In this document: positions 27,612 through 36,126 of the stretch, one piece after another
Position numbering within the stretch: position 1 is the stretch's first letter
How the letters are laid out: the number at the start of each line of letters is the position of its first letter
Origin: Gymnodinialimonas ulvae
GTDB taxonomy: Bacteria; Pseudomonadota; Alphaproteobacteria; Rhodobacterales; Rhodobacteraceae
DNA: 64,000 bases
Direction of reading: 5' to 3'
Assembly (NCBI RefSeq): GCF_037543845.1
Contig: NZ_JBBIFX010000002.1
Coordinates: 248,001-312,000, forward strand
Translations under genes and position numbers: made by a program
The notes under the pieces: generated by a model
Seen by the model: the letters and a program-made list of their open reading frames with translations, nothing else
Told to the model about the DNA's origin: nothing
Databases searched by the model: none

Positions 27612-28880
27612 ATGACACAGCCCCGCTCCGACGCCCTTCTCGACCGGATGATGACACTTCATCCCAAGATCATCGATCTGACGCTGGACCGGATGCACCG
27701 CATCCTCACCGCCCTGGGCGCGCCGCAAACCAAACTGCCCCCCGTCATCCACATCGCGGGCACCAATGGCAAAGGCTCCACCCTCGCCATGATCCGCGCG
27801 GGCCTGGAAGGCGCGAACCTTGCCACGCATGCCTATACCTCGCCTCATCTCGCCCGCTTCCACGAGCGGATAAGGCTGCGAGGAGACCTGATCGACGAGG
27901 ACCACCTTTCGGACCTGCTCGACACCTGCCTTGCCGCGAACGGCCCTGAAACCATCACCTATTTCGAGATTACCACCGCCGCCGCGTTAAAGGCCTTCGC
28001 CGATACCCCCGCCGATTACACCCTGCTGGAGGTCGGGCTTGGCGGGCGCGTCGATGCGACCAATGTCGTGGACACGCCCGCGCTCACCGTGATCACCCCC
28101 GTCGACCTCGATCATCAGCAGTTCCTTGGCGACACGCTGGCCGCCATCGCGCGCGAAAAGGCCGGTATTCTCAAGCCCCGCGTGCCCGTCGTGATTGGCC
28201 CGCAAAAGGACGAAGCGCTTGAAGTGATTGAGGATCGCGCCCGCGGCCTTTCCGCCCCGATCCTCGCTCATGGTCAGCATTGGCACGTCAGCAGCGAACG
28301 CGAGCGCCTGATCTTTCAGGATGAAACCGGCCTTCTCGACCTGCCGCTCCCAGCGCTGGCCGGCCCGCATCAGATTCAGAATGCGGGCACCGCCATCGCC
28401 GCCCTGCGGGCCTTGGGCCGTGGGGATCCCGAGGCCGCCATGCGCGATGCCACCTGGCCCGCCCGGATGCAGCGCCTGCGCCGGGGCCCGCTGGTCGATA
28501 CCGCCCCTGGCGCCGAACTCTGGCTCGACGGTGGCCACAACCCTCACGCTGCCCGCGCCATCTCTGCCACGCTCGACACCCTGCCAAGTCGGCCCACCTA
28601 TCTGATCTGCGGCATGCTCAACACCAAGGATGTTACCGGCTACATGGCCCCGCTCGCGCGCCACGCTGCAAACCTTACCGCCGTCTCCATCCCCGGCCAG
28701 ACCGCCACACTCAGCGCTTCCGATACCGCCCGCGCTGCGTCCGAGGCGGGCCTTTCCGCAACCACCGCCGAAAGCGTCGAAGCGGCGCTGACCGCGATCG
28801 TGTCGCACACACCAGAAGCCCGCATCCTGATCTGCGGCTCGCTCTATCTGGCCGGTGAGATCCTCAAGACCAACGGTTGA
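27612..28880 (+). CDS. folC: Folylpolyglutamate synthase / dihydrofolate synthase
   Basis: This Mur-ligase-fold enzyme adds glutamate to dihydropteroate and to folates with ATP. The 422-residue chain has the P-loop HIAGTNGKGSTLAM, YTSPHLARFHERIR and LDGGHNPHAARA, all family hallmarks. It follows accD with one repeat copy between. The gene for a secreted protein starts 31 bases after its stop. Confidence 0.93.
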   Translation: MTQPRSDALLDRMMTLHPKIIDLTLDRMHRILTALGAPQTKLPPVIHIAGTNGKGSTLAMIRAGLEGANLATHAYTSPHLARFHERIRLRGDLIDEDHLSDLLDTCLAANGPETITYFEITTAAALKAFADTPADYTLLEVGLGGRVDATNVVDTPALTVITPVDLDHQQFLGDTLAAIAREKAGILKPRVPVVIGPQKDEALEVIEDRARGLSAPILAHGQHWHVSSERERLIFQDETGLLDLPLPALAGPHQIQNAGTAIAALRALGRGDPEAAMRDATWPARMQRLRRGPLVDTAPGAELWLDGGHNPHAARAISATLDTLPSRPTYLICGMLNTKDVTGYMAPLARHAANLTAVSIPGQTATLSASDTARAASEAGLSATTAESVEAALTAIVSHTPEARILICGSLYLAGEILKTNG

Positions 28881-28911
28881 CCCTACCCAACGCAAAGCCC
28901 ACGTATCCCCC

Positions 28912-29421
28912 ATGCGCCTCGCCCTCCCAATCCTCGCCTTCGTCGTCGCCACCCCCGTCCATGCCGTGCAGCTGCAATTCTGCTGGACCGGCGCGAACGG
29001 CTACACGATGGAAGGCCTGATCGAATATCCCGACGCGCTGCAGAACACCGGCATCATCACCGAAGCCGACGTCACCGATTTTCAGATCATCGGCTTTCTC
29101 GATGGCGTCGCCATCGGCTCCTGGACGCTCCACCAACGCACGCCGCAGACCTCCTGGACCCTGCGCTTCGACACCAATTCCCTGCAATTTCCCACCGGCG
29201 GCATCCGCGCGCAAAACTCCTACCAGGAATGGAATGCCAACGGGCAGGTCAACAATTGCGGCGCGGCGGGCGGCTTCGGCTTCAACGGCGGCAACTACGC
29301 CCAGGACGTTTGCATCGACAACACCTGGGTCGAGGACAGCTCCATCGACCCCAACACCCCCCTCTTCGCGCAGCCCATGGATGTCACGCTGATCTGCGAA
29401 ACCACCGTGCCCACCAGCTGA
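28912..29421 (+). CDS. Secreted hypothetical protein
   Basis: This 169-residue protein has a Sec signal peptide (MRLALPILAFVVATPVHA, cleavage after VHA). The mature part is rich in Asn, Gly and Thr and holds four cysteines (QFCWTGANG, NNCGAAGG, QDVCIDNTW, LICETTVPTS), so two disulphides are possible in the periplasm. I do not recognise the fold; it reads like a small beta-rich protein. The stop overlaps the start of the next gene by one base (TGATG). Confidence 0.75.
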   Translation: MRLALPILAFVVATPVHAVQLQFCWTGANGYTMEGLIEYPDALQNTGIITEADVTDFQIIGFLDGVAIGSWTLHQRTPQTSWTLRFDTNSLQFPTGGIRAQNSYQEWNANGQVNNCGAAGGFGFNGGNYAQDVCIDNTWVEDSSIDPNTPLFAQPMDVTLICETTVPTS

Positions 29422-30065
29422 TGGAACACCCGGTCGACCTCGCCACCTGGCCTCGGGCCGCGCAATTCCATTTCTTCCGTGGCTACACGCGCCCGCATTT
29501 CGCCGTCACCTCCCGCCTCGACGTCACCCACCTGATGACACAGGCCAAGCCCAACGGCACCTCCCCCTATCGCGCCTGCCTCTATGCCATCGGCGCGGGC
29601 CTGCATGCCGTGCCCGAATTGCTGATGCGGTTCCGGGGGGACGATGTCATCCGCCACGATTCCGTCGATCTGTCGATGACCGTGCCCACGACCGCTGGCA
29701 GCTTCACCTACGCCTACGTCCCGTATGACCCCGACTTCGCCACCTTCGACGCCGCGGCACACACCCTTATCACCGCGGCCGCCACCCGCACTGAGCTATC
29801 CGCGAATTCCGGCGAGCGCGATGACGTCGCCTACCTCTCCTGCATGCCCTGGCTCGACTACACCGCGCTCAGCAATGCCATGCCAGGCCCCGACGACTGC
29901 ATCCCCCGCATCGGCTGGGGCAAGATCTCGCAATCCGGCGGGCGCTTTTCCATGCCAATGACCGCCGAAGTCCACCACGCGCTGGCCGACGGGGCCCATG
30001 TCGGTGCGTATTTCGCCGCCGTGCAAACCGGGCTCGATACACTGCCGGTGATCCGCGCGACCTGA
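29421..30065 (+). CDS. Chloramphenicol-acetyltransferase-like acyltransferase
   Basis: This 214-residue protein has the CAT fold. The C-terminal catalytic motif HHALADGAHVG matches HHxxxDG, with the catalytic histidine first. N-terminal features such as RAAQFHFFRGYTRPHFAVTS also fit the type A CAT family. The acetyl acceptor is unknown; many chromosomal members do not inactivate chloramphenicol. It is coupled (TGATG) to the secreted protein upstream. Resistance should not be assumed from this sequence. Confidence 0.8.
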   Translation: MEHPVDLATWPRAAQFHFFRGYTRPHFAVTSRLDVTHLMTQAKPNGTSPYRACLYAIGAGLHAVPELLMRFRGDDVIRHDSVDLSMTVPTTAGSFTYAYVPYDPDFATFDAAAHTLITAAATRTELSANSGERDDVAYLSCMPWLDYTALSNAMPGPDDCIPRIGWGKISQSGGRFSMPMTAEVHHALADGAHVGAYFAAVQTGLDTLPVIRAT

Positions 30066-30134
30066 TCTGGATCACTCCCCTTTGGCGGCTCTGTGCGCTA
30101 CACTGCCTGCATCCGGACATAGGGAGCCGTCAGA

Positions 30135-30521
30135 ATGACCTACGCCAAGCCTCTCCTCCTCGGCACCGCGATCCTGCTCGCTGGCTGCACGCCAAGCCTC
30201 GATGACCGCGTCAGCGTGACCCGGGGCGCCACGTTCTTCGCCGAGAATTGTGCTGCCTGCCATGGGTCCGACGCCAGGGGCGACATCGGCCCCGACCTCA
30301 CCCTCCTGTCGCAACGCAACGGCGGCACCTTCCCGCAGCTCGACACACTCGCCACCATCTACGGCCCCGCGTATCACCAAAGCCGTGGCACCATCATGCC
30401 CGAATTCGGCGCCGATGATCTTGGCCCGCTTGTGGTGGTGGAGCTGGAGGACGGCATCGGAACACCGGTCCCCGCCGACCTCATCGCCCTGTCCGAGTAT
30501 CTGCGCTCGGTGCAACGCTAA
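30135..30521 (+). CDS. Class I cytochrome c lipoprotein
   Basis: This 128-residue protein has a lipoprotein signal peptide with lipobox LLAGC (lipidated Cys near residue 18) and one haem-binding motif CAACH, with MPEF as a candidate distal methionine. It is a small membrane-anchored electron carrier of the periplasm. Partner oxidase or dehydrogenase genes are not adjacent. The stop codon lies inside a 12-base inverted repeat. Confidence 0.88.
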   Translation: MTYAKPLLLGTAILLAGCTPSLDDRVSVTRGATFFAENCAACHGSDARGDIGPDLTLLSQRNGGTFPQLDTLATIYGPAYHQSRGTIMPEFGADDLGPLVVVELEDGIGTPVPADLIALSEYLRSVQR

Positions 30522-30577
30522 AGCGTCCGGCCTTTCGCCGATAGCTCAGATCAAAGATCGGACGCTTTAGGCGTCCG
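30518..30577. terminator. Inverted-repeat cluster between convergent genes
   Basis: CTAAAGCGTCCG (30518-30529) is perfectly complementary to CGGACGCTTTAG (30559-30570), and the second arm can instead pair with GCGTCCG (71-77). Two competing hairpins are thus possible. It overlaps the cytochrome stop and lies just before the end of the convergent ASCH gene, so a bidirectional terminator is the simplest reading. A run of U is weak or absent. Confidence 0.55.
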
Positions 30578-30581
30578 CGGG

Positions 30582-31103
30582 CTATTTCGTCTTTCGTCCA
30601 AACGGCTTCTCCGGCGTCTGCGCAAATTGAACGGGCAGATCCCCGAACAGGCCGCCTGCGGGGCCGCCCCAATCCCGCATCCATGGCAATGGTTCGGCCA
30701 GACCGCCGCTTGGCTCCCAGTGGAAATACCCCAAGGCGCCGGCCGCCGGGATCGGTGCGCACGGTTTCGGATCCCGCAAAAGCAGCCCCGCCTCCCCCCC
30801 GAACCACGCGCTATCGCTTTCGGTAAGGATCTCCACCACCTCGACCGTCCCGATGATAGCGCGCCGTGGCAGCGCATCGGGGCGCGGCACGGATACGCCA
30901 TCACGCGCCCACCGCCAGACGAGGTAGTCGTATTCCGCCTGCTTCATTCCAATGGCGGCGTGTATCGCGATACGCCCCGGTTTCATCCGCCCGGCGCGGA
31001 TCGACCCGAGCGAACGGTTTTCCACATCCTTGCCGCCATGGAGGATTGCCCAAGCGGATGGCTGGCGCACGGAAAGCGCAACGGAGGGCAGGGCACCTGT
31101 CAT
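30582..31103 (-). CDS. ASCH-domain protein
   Basis: This 173-residue protein has an N-terminal ASCH domain (LSVRQPSAWAILHGGKDVEN RS), a PUA-like fold thought to bind RNA or nucleotides. Pro/Trp-rich sequence follows, with RRAIIGTVEVVEI forming the domain core. Family members act as RNA-binding or nucleoside-processing proteins, but no function is established here. It is downstream of zapE on the same strand, separated by the palindrome at 31154-31187. Confidence 0.75.
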   Translation of the reverse strand: MTGALPSVALSVRQPSAWAILHGGKDVENRSLGSIRAGRMKPGRIAIHAAIGMKQAEYDYLVWRWARDGVSVPRPDALPRRAIIGTVEVVEILTESDSAWFGGEAGLLLRDPKPCAPIPAAGALGYFHWEPSGGLAEPLPWMRDWGGPAGGLFGDLPVQFAQTPEKPFGRKTK

Positions 31104-31153
31104 AAACCAGAGATAGGGGCGGATTTAGGCCTGGCAAAATCCGCTCAACTGGA

Positions 31154-31187
31154 CGCATATCCGCGCGCCCGGGCGCGCGGATATGCG
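31154..31187. repeat. 34-bp perfect palindrome
   Basis: Bases 31154-31187 are a perfect inverted repeat with no spacer, symmetric about the 31170/31171 boundary. The half-site is CGCATATCCGCGCGCCC. The adjacent ATATGCGCATAT (31181-31192) is a second, overlapping palindrome. It lies between zapE and the ASCH gene, with no U-tract after it. It could be a cruciform, an operator or a terminator-like hairpin. Confidence 0.9.
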
Positions 31188-31227
31188 CATATGGGCGGGG
31201 CTCAATTCGGAGAGTCAGTTAATTTTT

Positions 31228-32310
31228 CTAATGTGATGCGGTGACCCACTCGGCCCCCTGCATCTCGCGCAGGCGGCTCGCGGTGCGTTCGAATTCAAAC
31301 GCGCCGGTGCCCTTCGTGTAAAGCGCTTCCGGCTCGGCTGCGGCGCTTGCGACGAGCTGCACATGGCCCTCGTACAGCGCGTCGATCAGGGTCACGAACC
31401 GCTTCGCCTCGTTGGCATTCGCGGGCCCCATCACCGGGATATCCTCCAGCACAAGGATCTTTGCCGCCCCCACAAGGGCAAGGTAATCCGCAGGTCCCAA
31501 CGCCGTGCCGCACAGCGCCGCGAAGGTGGCCCGCGCCTGTCCCGCCCAGAAGCGCGGGATCGTCACCGCGCGCCCTTTCACCTCCAATACCAAGGGCTCT
31601 TCGCGCCCCCCCGTCAGGTCCGACCAGATCAGGTCGATGGCCGTCTTGGCGGCGGCATCGGCGGGCGTGAACCACACCCGCTCCCCGGCCAGTCGATCCT
31701 GCCGGTAATCCGTGTCGGCGGCCAGTTCATGGACGGCAAGCCTGTCCTGCAAAAGGTCGATGAAGGGCACAAACACCTGACGGTTGAGCCCGTTCTTGTA
31801 GAGGTCTTTCGGGTGCCGGTTCGAGGTCGTGACAATCACCACCCCCGCTTCAAACAGATGTTCGAACAGGCGGCCCACGATCATCGCGTCGGCGATATCG
31901 GTGATCTGCATTTCGTCGAAACACAAAAGCTTCAGCCCGTCGGCGATCTTGGCCGCCACGGGTTTGATCGCGTCGTCCACCCCGGTCTTGCGGACCTCGT
32001 GCAAAGCGGCCTGAACCTCTTGCATGAAGGCGTGAAAATGCACGCGCCGTTTGCCCGGGATCGCGACGTGCTGAAAGAACAGGTCCATCAGCATCGACTT
32101 GCCGCGCCCCACGCCGCCCCACAGGTAAAGGCCCTGCTGGCCCATCGGTTCGGCCTTGCGAAACCGGGCGAGGAACCCTTTGCGCTCCGGCGCTTCCAAC
32201 CGCTCGCGGGCCTGTTCCAGAAGGGCCATGACCTGCCGTTGTGCCGGGTCGGGCCGCAACAGGCCTTCGGCAACGCGGGTGTCATAGAGGGCGGTCAGAT
32301 GCTGTGACAT
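31228..32310 (-). CDS. zapE: AFG1-like ATPase, cell-division protein ZapE
   Basis: This 360-residue AAA-type ATPase has a Walker A LWGGVGRGKSMLMD at about residues 63-76, the Walker B-like LLCFDEMQITDIADA and the sensor segment VIVTTSNRHPKDLYKNGLNR. ZapE in E. coli associates with the divisome under stress; the yeast AFG1 relative acts in mitochondrial protein quality control. The N-terminus has MSQHLTALYDTRVAEGLLRPD. Position suggests no operon partner other than the ASCH gene. Confidence 0.9.
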   Translation of the reverse strand: MSQHLTALYDTRVAEGLLRPDPAQRQVMALLEQARERLEAPERKGFLARFRKAEPMGQQGLYLWGGVGRGKSMLMDLFFQHVAIPGKRRVHFHAFMQEVQAALHEVRKTGVDDAIKPVAAKIADGLKLLCFDEMQITDIADAMIVGRLFEHLFEAGVVIVTTSNRHPKDLYKNGLNRQVFVPFIDLLQDRLAVHELAADTDYRQDRLAGERVWFTPADAAAKTAIDLIWSDLTGGREEPLVLEVKGRAVTIPRFWAGQARATFAALCGTALGPADYLALVGAAKILVLEDIPVMGPANANEAKRFVTLIDALYEGHVQLVASAAAEPEALYTKGTGAFEFERTASRLREMQGAEWVTASH

Positions 32311-32455
32311 GGCGTGGGTGTTTTAGGCAAAGCGCGGCGGTTTGCCCATGGAAAACAACATCATCACGATAATTGACCGATGACACCAGAACCTCTGATT
32401 TGACCCCAGCCCCGCGCGCCGCCAAGGTGGCCGGACTTTGGGAAGGGACACCCGC

Positions 32456-33703
32456 ATGGATCGCACAGATCGCCTAATGACGCCCGTCTTGATCGGCGGT
32501 TGTGCCATCATCCTGATCAGCTTCGCGATCCGGTCGAGTTTCGGGCTGTTCCAGATCCCGATTGCGGATGAATTCGGCTGGCTCCGGGCCGAATTTTCCA
32601 TGGCCATCGCAATCCAGAACCTGGCTTGGGGCATCGGGCAGCCGTTTTTCGGGGCGATTGCCGACAAGGTGGGCGACCGCAAGGCGATCATGCTCGGTGT
32701 GGCGCTTTATGTGACCGGTCTGGTGTTTTCGGCCTATGCCATCACCCCCGGGCAGCATCAGTTCCTTGAGGTTCTCGTGGGCTTCGGGATAGCGGGCACG
32801 GGCTTTGGGGTGATCCTCGCCATGGTGGCCCGCGCAGCCTCCGACGAAAATCGCTCTCTCACCCTTGGCATCGTGACCGCCGCAGGCTCTGCCGGGCAGG
32901 TCTTCGGTCCTCCGTTGGCCGAGGCGCTCTTGGGCGCGTTCCCATGGCAGACTGTGTTCCTGATCTTCGCGGGACTGATCTTTGCGTCGCTTCTGTTCCT
33001 GCCGTTGCTCAAGGCACCCGAACGGCCCGACGCGCCCGAGCTGGAAGAGAGCCTGGGACAGATCCTTGGAAAGGCTTTTCGCGACCCGTCTTTCACGCTG
33101 ATCTTCATCGGGTTCTTTTCCTGCGGCTACCAACTGGCCTTCATCACGGCGCATTTCCCAGCGTTCATCACCGAGTATTGCGGCCCCATCGCGCCCGGCG
33201 GTGTCTTGCACACAATGGGCGTCACGACGACCTCTGCGCTTGGCGCAATTGCGATTGCGCTGATCGGTTTGGCCAACATCGGCGGCACGCTCTACGCGGC
33301 CTATCTCGGCAAGACCCGGTCAAAGAAGAACCTGTTGGCGCTGATCTATACGGGTCGCACCATCGCGGCGTCGGCCTTCATCCTTCTGCCGATCACACCG
33401 ACCTCGGTCATCGTGTTCTCGGTGATTATGGGATCGCTTTGGCTCGCGACGGTGCCGCTGACCTCAGGGCTCGTCGGTCAAATCTATGGCCTGCGCCACA
33501 TGGGCACGCTCTATGGGATTGTCTTCTTCAGTCACCAATTGGGCAGCTTCGTGGGCGTTTGGCTTGGCGGATTCATGTATGATTTATATGGCAATTACAC
33601 GGTCGTATGGTGGGTTGGCGTGGGTGTCGGCGCGCTGAGCGCAGTCGTGCATCTGCCGATCAAGGAAATCCCTTTGGGTCAGCGCACGCCGCAAGCGGCT
33701 TAA
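32456..33703 (+). CDS. Major facilitator superfamily permease
   Basis: This 415-residue protein has about twelve hydrophobic helices and the loop motif ADKVGDRKAIMLG between helices 2 and 3. The sequence (FGLFQIPIADEFGW; LAWGIGQPFFGAIADK) resembles monocarboxylate or oxalate/formate-type transporters. The substrate is unknown. The ATG follows GGGAAGGGA. It is convergent with the cyclodeaminase-like gene, stops overlapping by four bases. Confidence 0.85.
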   Translation: MDRTDRLMTPVLIGGCAIILISFAIRSSFGLFQIPIADEFGWLRAEFSMAIAIQNLAWGIGQPFFGAIADKVGDRKAIMLGVALYVTGLVFSAYAITPGQHQFLEVLVGFGIAGTGFGVILAMVARAASDENRSLTLGIVTAAGSAGQVFGPPLAEALLGAFPWQTVFLIFAGLIFASLLFLPLLKAPERPDAPELEESLGQILGKAFRDPSFTLIFIGFFSCGYQLAFITAHFPAFITEYCGPIAPGGVLHTMGVTTTSALGAIAIALIGLANIGGTLYAAYLGKTRSKKNLLALIYTGRTIAASAFILLPITPTSVIVFSVIMGSLWLATVPLTSGLVGQIYGLRHMGTLYGIVFFSHQLGSFVGVWLGGFMYDLYGNYTVVWWVGVGVGALSAVVHLPIKEIPLGQRTPQAA

Positions 33704-34608
33704 CCGCTTTTGACCGACTGCAGAATGTAGCGCGCCACCATCAGGTCGAGATGCGCGCCGCCGCCGTTCTTGCAAAGCGTGATCTCATGATCCGACGTGC
33801 GTTCGAACAGCGCCATATCATAGAAGTCTCCTACCACATCGGATTCGAAAAATACCCCTTCCTCCAAGGGAATTTTCAACTCACCGATATGGCCGAAAGT
33901 TGTCTCGCGACTGTCCACGAACACCCGGGCGCGGCGCAGGCAATCATCATCGGCTTCGCGCATGTCGGGCCGATAAGCACCAATCAGATCAATATGTTGG
34001 CCCGGTTGCAGCCATTTGCCCTTTAGGATCGGCCTTGTCGTCATCGTGCCCGAGCCGATGATGTCCGCCGTGGCGACCGCTTCTTCGAGATCGTGGGCGA
34101 TCTCCATGTCGGGATAGTCGGCATGAAGCTCGGCCAGGTTTGCCAAAGTGCGGTTCCAGATGGTGAATTCCGCGTCCCGAAACACGGCGGCATAGGCCTG
34201 CCGCAGGGAACGCGCGACGCTGCCTGCGCCGATTAGCAGGATCTTTTTGCTGTTGGGTCTGGCGAGTTTTCGGGCCGCGAGAAGGCTATCGCCCGCAGTC
34301 TTCCATTTGGTCAGAAGGTGGAAGTCGATGATCGCCTCAAGCGTGCCGTCGATGTCCGAGAACAGGCAAACACCGCCGTGGATCGCAGGCTTGCCGGACG
34401 CCGTGTTGCCGGGAAAGATCGTCGCCGTCTTCACCAGCTGTCCCAGCCCGTCGATCCATGCCGCACGGCTCAGGAGTGTGTCGTCACCGCGATACAGGAA
34501 CGTATCCCCGATCTCGGCGCGGGGCATGCGGTGACCCGCCTCAATGGCGTCGCTCAGCGCGATCCAGTCGAGCTTGTCCTCAGCCTCCGGTCCGATGATC
34601 AGCGTCAT
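33700..34608 (-). CDS. Ornithine cyclodeaminase / mu-crystallin family protein
   Basis: This 302-residue protein has the NAD(P)-binding motif ILLIGAGSVARSLRQAYAAV and the upstream substrate segment PGNTASGKPAIHGGVCLFSD of the family. Members act as ornithine cyclodeaminases, alanine dehydrogenases or ketimine reductases; which one applies cannot be read here. The start overlaps the HAD gene stop by four bases, so it is part of fghA-HAD-OCD on the minus strand. With the convergent MFS permease it may handle an amino acid or imine. Confidence 0.85.
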   Translation of the reverse strand: MTLIIGPEAEDKLDWIALSDAIEAGHRMPRAEIGDTFLYRGDDTLLSRAAWIDGLGQLVKTATIFPGNTASGKPAIHGGVCLFSDIDGTLEAIIDFHLLTKWKTAGDSLLAARKLARPNSKKILLIGAGSVARSLRQAYAAVFRDAEFTIWNRTLANLAELHADYPDMEIAHDLEEAVATADIIGSGTMTTRPILKGKWLQPGQHIDLIGAYRPDMREADDDCLRRARVFVDSRETTFGHIGELKIPLEEGVFFESDVVGDFYDMALFERTSDHEITLCKNGGGAHLDLMVARYILQSVKSG

Positions 34609-35228
34609 ACCCCTGCCTCCTCTGCATTCAACAGGCCTTCCGAGACCAGCCTGTTCATCAAGCCGCGCGGGCCGTCGAAAAGATGCGTCTGCCAGCCCCG
34701 CGCCATCGCCGCGTCGATATTATCCCCGCGGTCGTCGGTGAAAAGCAGGCTTTCAGGGGCCAAGCCACAATCCGCCTCAACCATGGCGTAGATCTTTGCA
34801 TCCGGCTTGGTCACGCCCATATGCCCGGAAATGAAGGACCGGTCGAATTCCGATAGAAACGGATAGACCGGTTTGGCGATTTCGAACGTCTCGATCCCGA
34901 AATTTGACAGGGCAAACACCGGCACCTCGCGACGGCGCAGCGCGCGCAGAAGTGCGACGGAATGCGGGATCTCTGGTCGCGCCATTTCCAGCCACTCGTC
35001 GTGCCACAGCAGGATTTCATCGTGCCACTCGGGGTAGGCGGTGGCGGTCTCGCGCACCACCGTTTCAAAGTGTTCGCCCCGGTCGACCCGGTCATTCATC
35101 GCGTGCAGATCGATGGCGTCGAACATGGCGCGACGGCGGTTTTCGCCGATCACGCGGTCATAGTGGCGCTCGGGCTGCCATTCGATCAGCACATTGCCGA
35201 TGTCGAATACGACGGCGTCAACGGGCAT
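34605..35228 (-). CDS. HAD-family phosphatase
   Basis: This 207-residue haloacid-dehalogenase protein has motif I VVFDIGNVLIEW with the nucleophile Asp. The usual second Asp is replaced by Gly, as in the YihX-type glucose-1-phosphatase branch. Motif II is FALSNFG, the lysine is in GVTKPDAKIY, and the acidic motif is LLFTDDRGDNIDAA. Substrate unknown. It overlaps fghA by one base and the cyclodeaminase gene by four. Confidence 0.85.
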   Translation of the reverse strand: MPVDAVVFDIGNVLIEWQPERHYDRVIGENRRRAMFDAIDLHAMNDRVDRGEHFETVVRETATAYPEWHDEILLWHDEWLEMARPEIPHSVALLRALRRREVPVFALSNFGIETFEIAKPVYPFLSEFDRSFISGHMGVTKPDAKIYAMVEADCGLAPESLLFTDDRGDNIDAAMARGWQTHLFDGPRGLMNRLVSEGLLNAEEAGV

Positions 35229-36061
35229 CAGACGGAATACAATGCGTCGGCGTGAAAGCTGATGTGCTCTTCCATGAAGCTGGACACGAAGAAATACGAA
35301 TGATCGTAGCCGGGTTGCATCCGGAGCGTCATCTGCTGCCGACGGGCGGCGGCGGCATGGGCCAAGGCTTCGGTCTTGAGCAGATCGCCGAATTGGTCGT
35401 CGGTGCCCGTGTCGATCAGGATCGGCCCGTCAAAGCCGTTGCTTTGCATGAGAAGCGTTGCATCATGCGCGGCCCAGGTCGTCTCATCCGAGCCAAGATA
35501 GGCCCCAAGTTGCTTGCGGCCCCAATCGCTTTCGGTCGGGTTGCAGATCGGCGCGAAGGCCGAAACGGAAGCAAAGCGGCCCGGATGCCGCATGGCAATG
35601 GTCAGCGCGCCGTGCCCGCCCATGGAATGGCCGGTGATCGCCTGTCGCGCGGGATCGAGGGCGAAATGTTCGAAGACGAGGTTCGGCAGGTCCTCGGTTA
35701 TGTAATCCCACATCCGGTAATGCGACGCCCAGGGGGCCTCCGTCGCGTTCACGTAGAAGCCCGCGCCCAGGCCCAGATCATAGGCGTCGTCATCCGCCAC
35801 GCCGTCGCCACGCGGCGAGGTATCGGGATAGATCAGAGCGATGCCTTGCTCCGCCGCCCACCCTTGCGCGCCGGCTTTGCTCATGGCGTTTTCATGGGTG
35901 CAGGTCAGGCCGGACAAATACCATAGCACCGGTACGGGGCCGAACTGCGCTTCTTCGGGGACAAACAACCCGAAGGTCATGTTGCATGACGTTGCGGTGG
36001 AGGCATGCCGGTAGACGCCTTGCGTACCACCGAATGCCTTGTTTTCGGAAATCGTTTCCAT
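35228..36061 (-). CDS. fghA: S-formylglutathione hydrolase
   Basis: This serine esterase hydrolyses S-formylglutathione to formate and glutathione, the second step of glutathione-dependent formaldehyde oxidation. The 277-residue chain has the nucleophile motif GHSMGGHGALTIA, LSGLTCTHEN and a C-terminal DHSYFF with the catalytic His. The ATG at 36061 gives METISENKAFGGTQGVYRH, the natural start. The enzyme making its substrate, the class III alcohol dehydrogenase, is encoded at 39095-40207 on the same strand but not adjacent. Confidence 0.94.
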   Translation of the reverse strand: METISENKAFGGTQGVYRHASTATSCNMTFGLFVPEEAQFGPVPVLWYLSGLTCTHENAMSKAGAQGWAAEQGIALIYPDTSPRGDGVADDDAYDLGLGAGFYVNATEAPWASHYRMWDYITEDLPNLVFEHFALDPARQAITGHSMGGHGALTIAMRHPGRFASVSAFAPICNPTESDWGRKQLGAYLGSDETTWAAHDATLLMQSNGFDGPILIDTGTDDQFGDLLKTEALAHAAAARRQQMTLRMQPGYDHSYFFVSSFMEEHISFHADALYSV

Positions 36062-36126
36062 TCGCCCGGGTCCCCCGCTGGTTGTTTTTCCCTTGCCTAA
36101 CGCGCGGGCAGGGCCGCGTGCAACGC

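Noticed and set aside
29421..30065. Chloramphenicol-resistance gene
   Set aside because: The fold and HHxxxDG motif fit, but many chromosomal CAT-fold proteins act on other substrates; resistance cannot be claimed.
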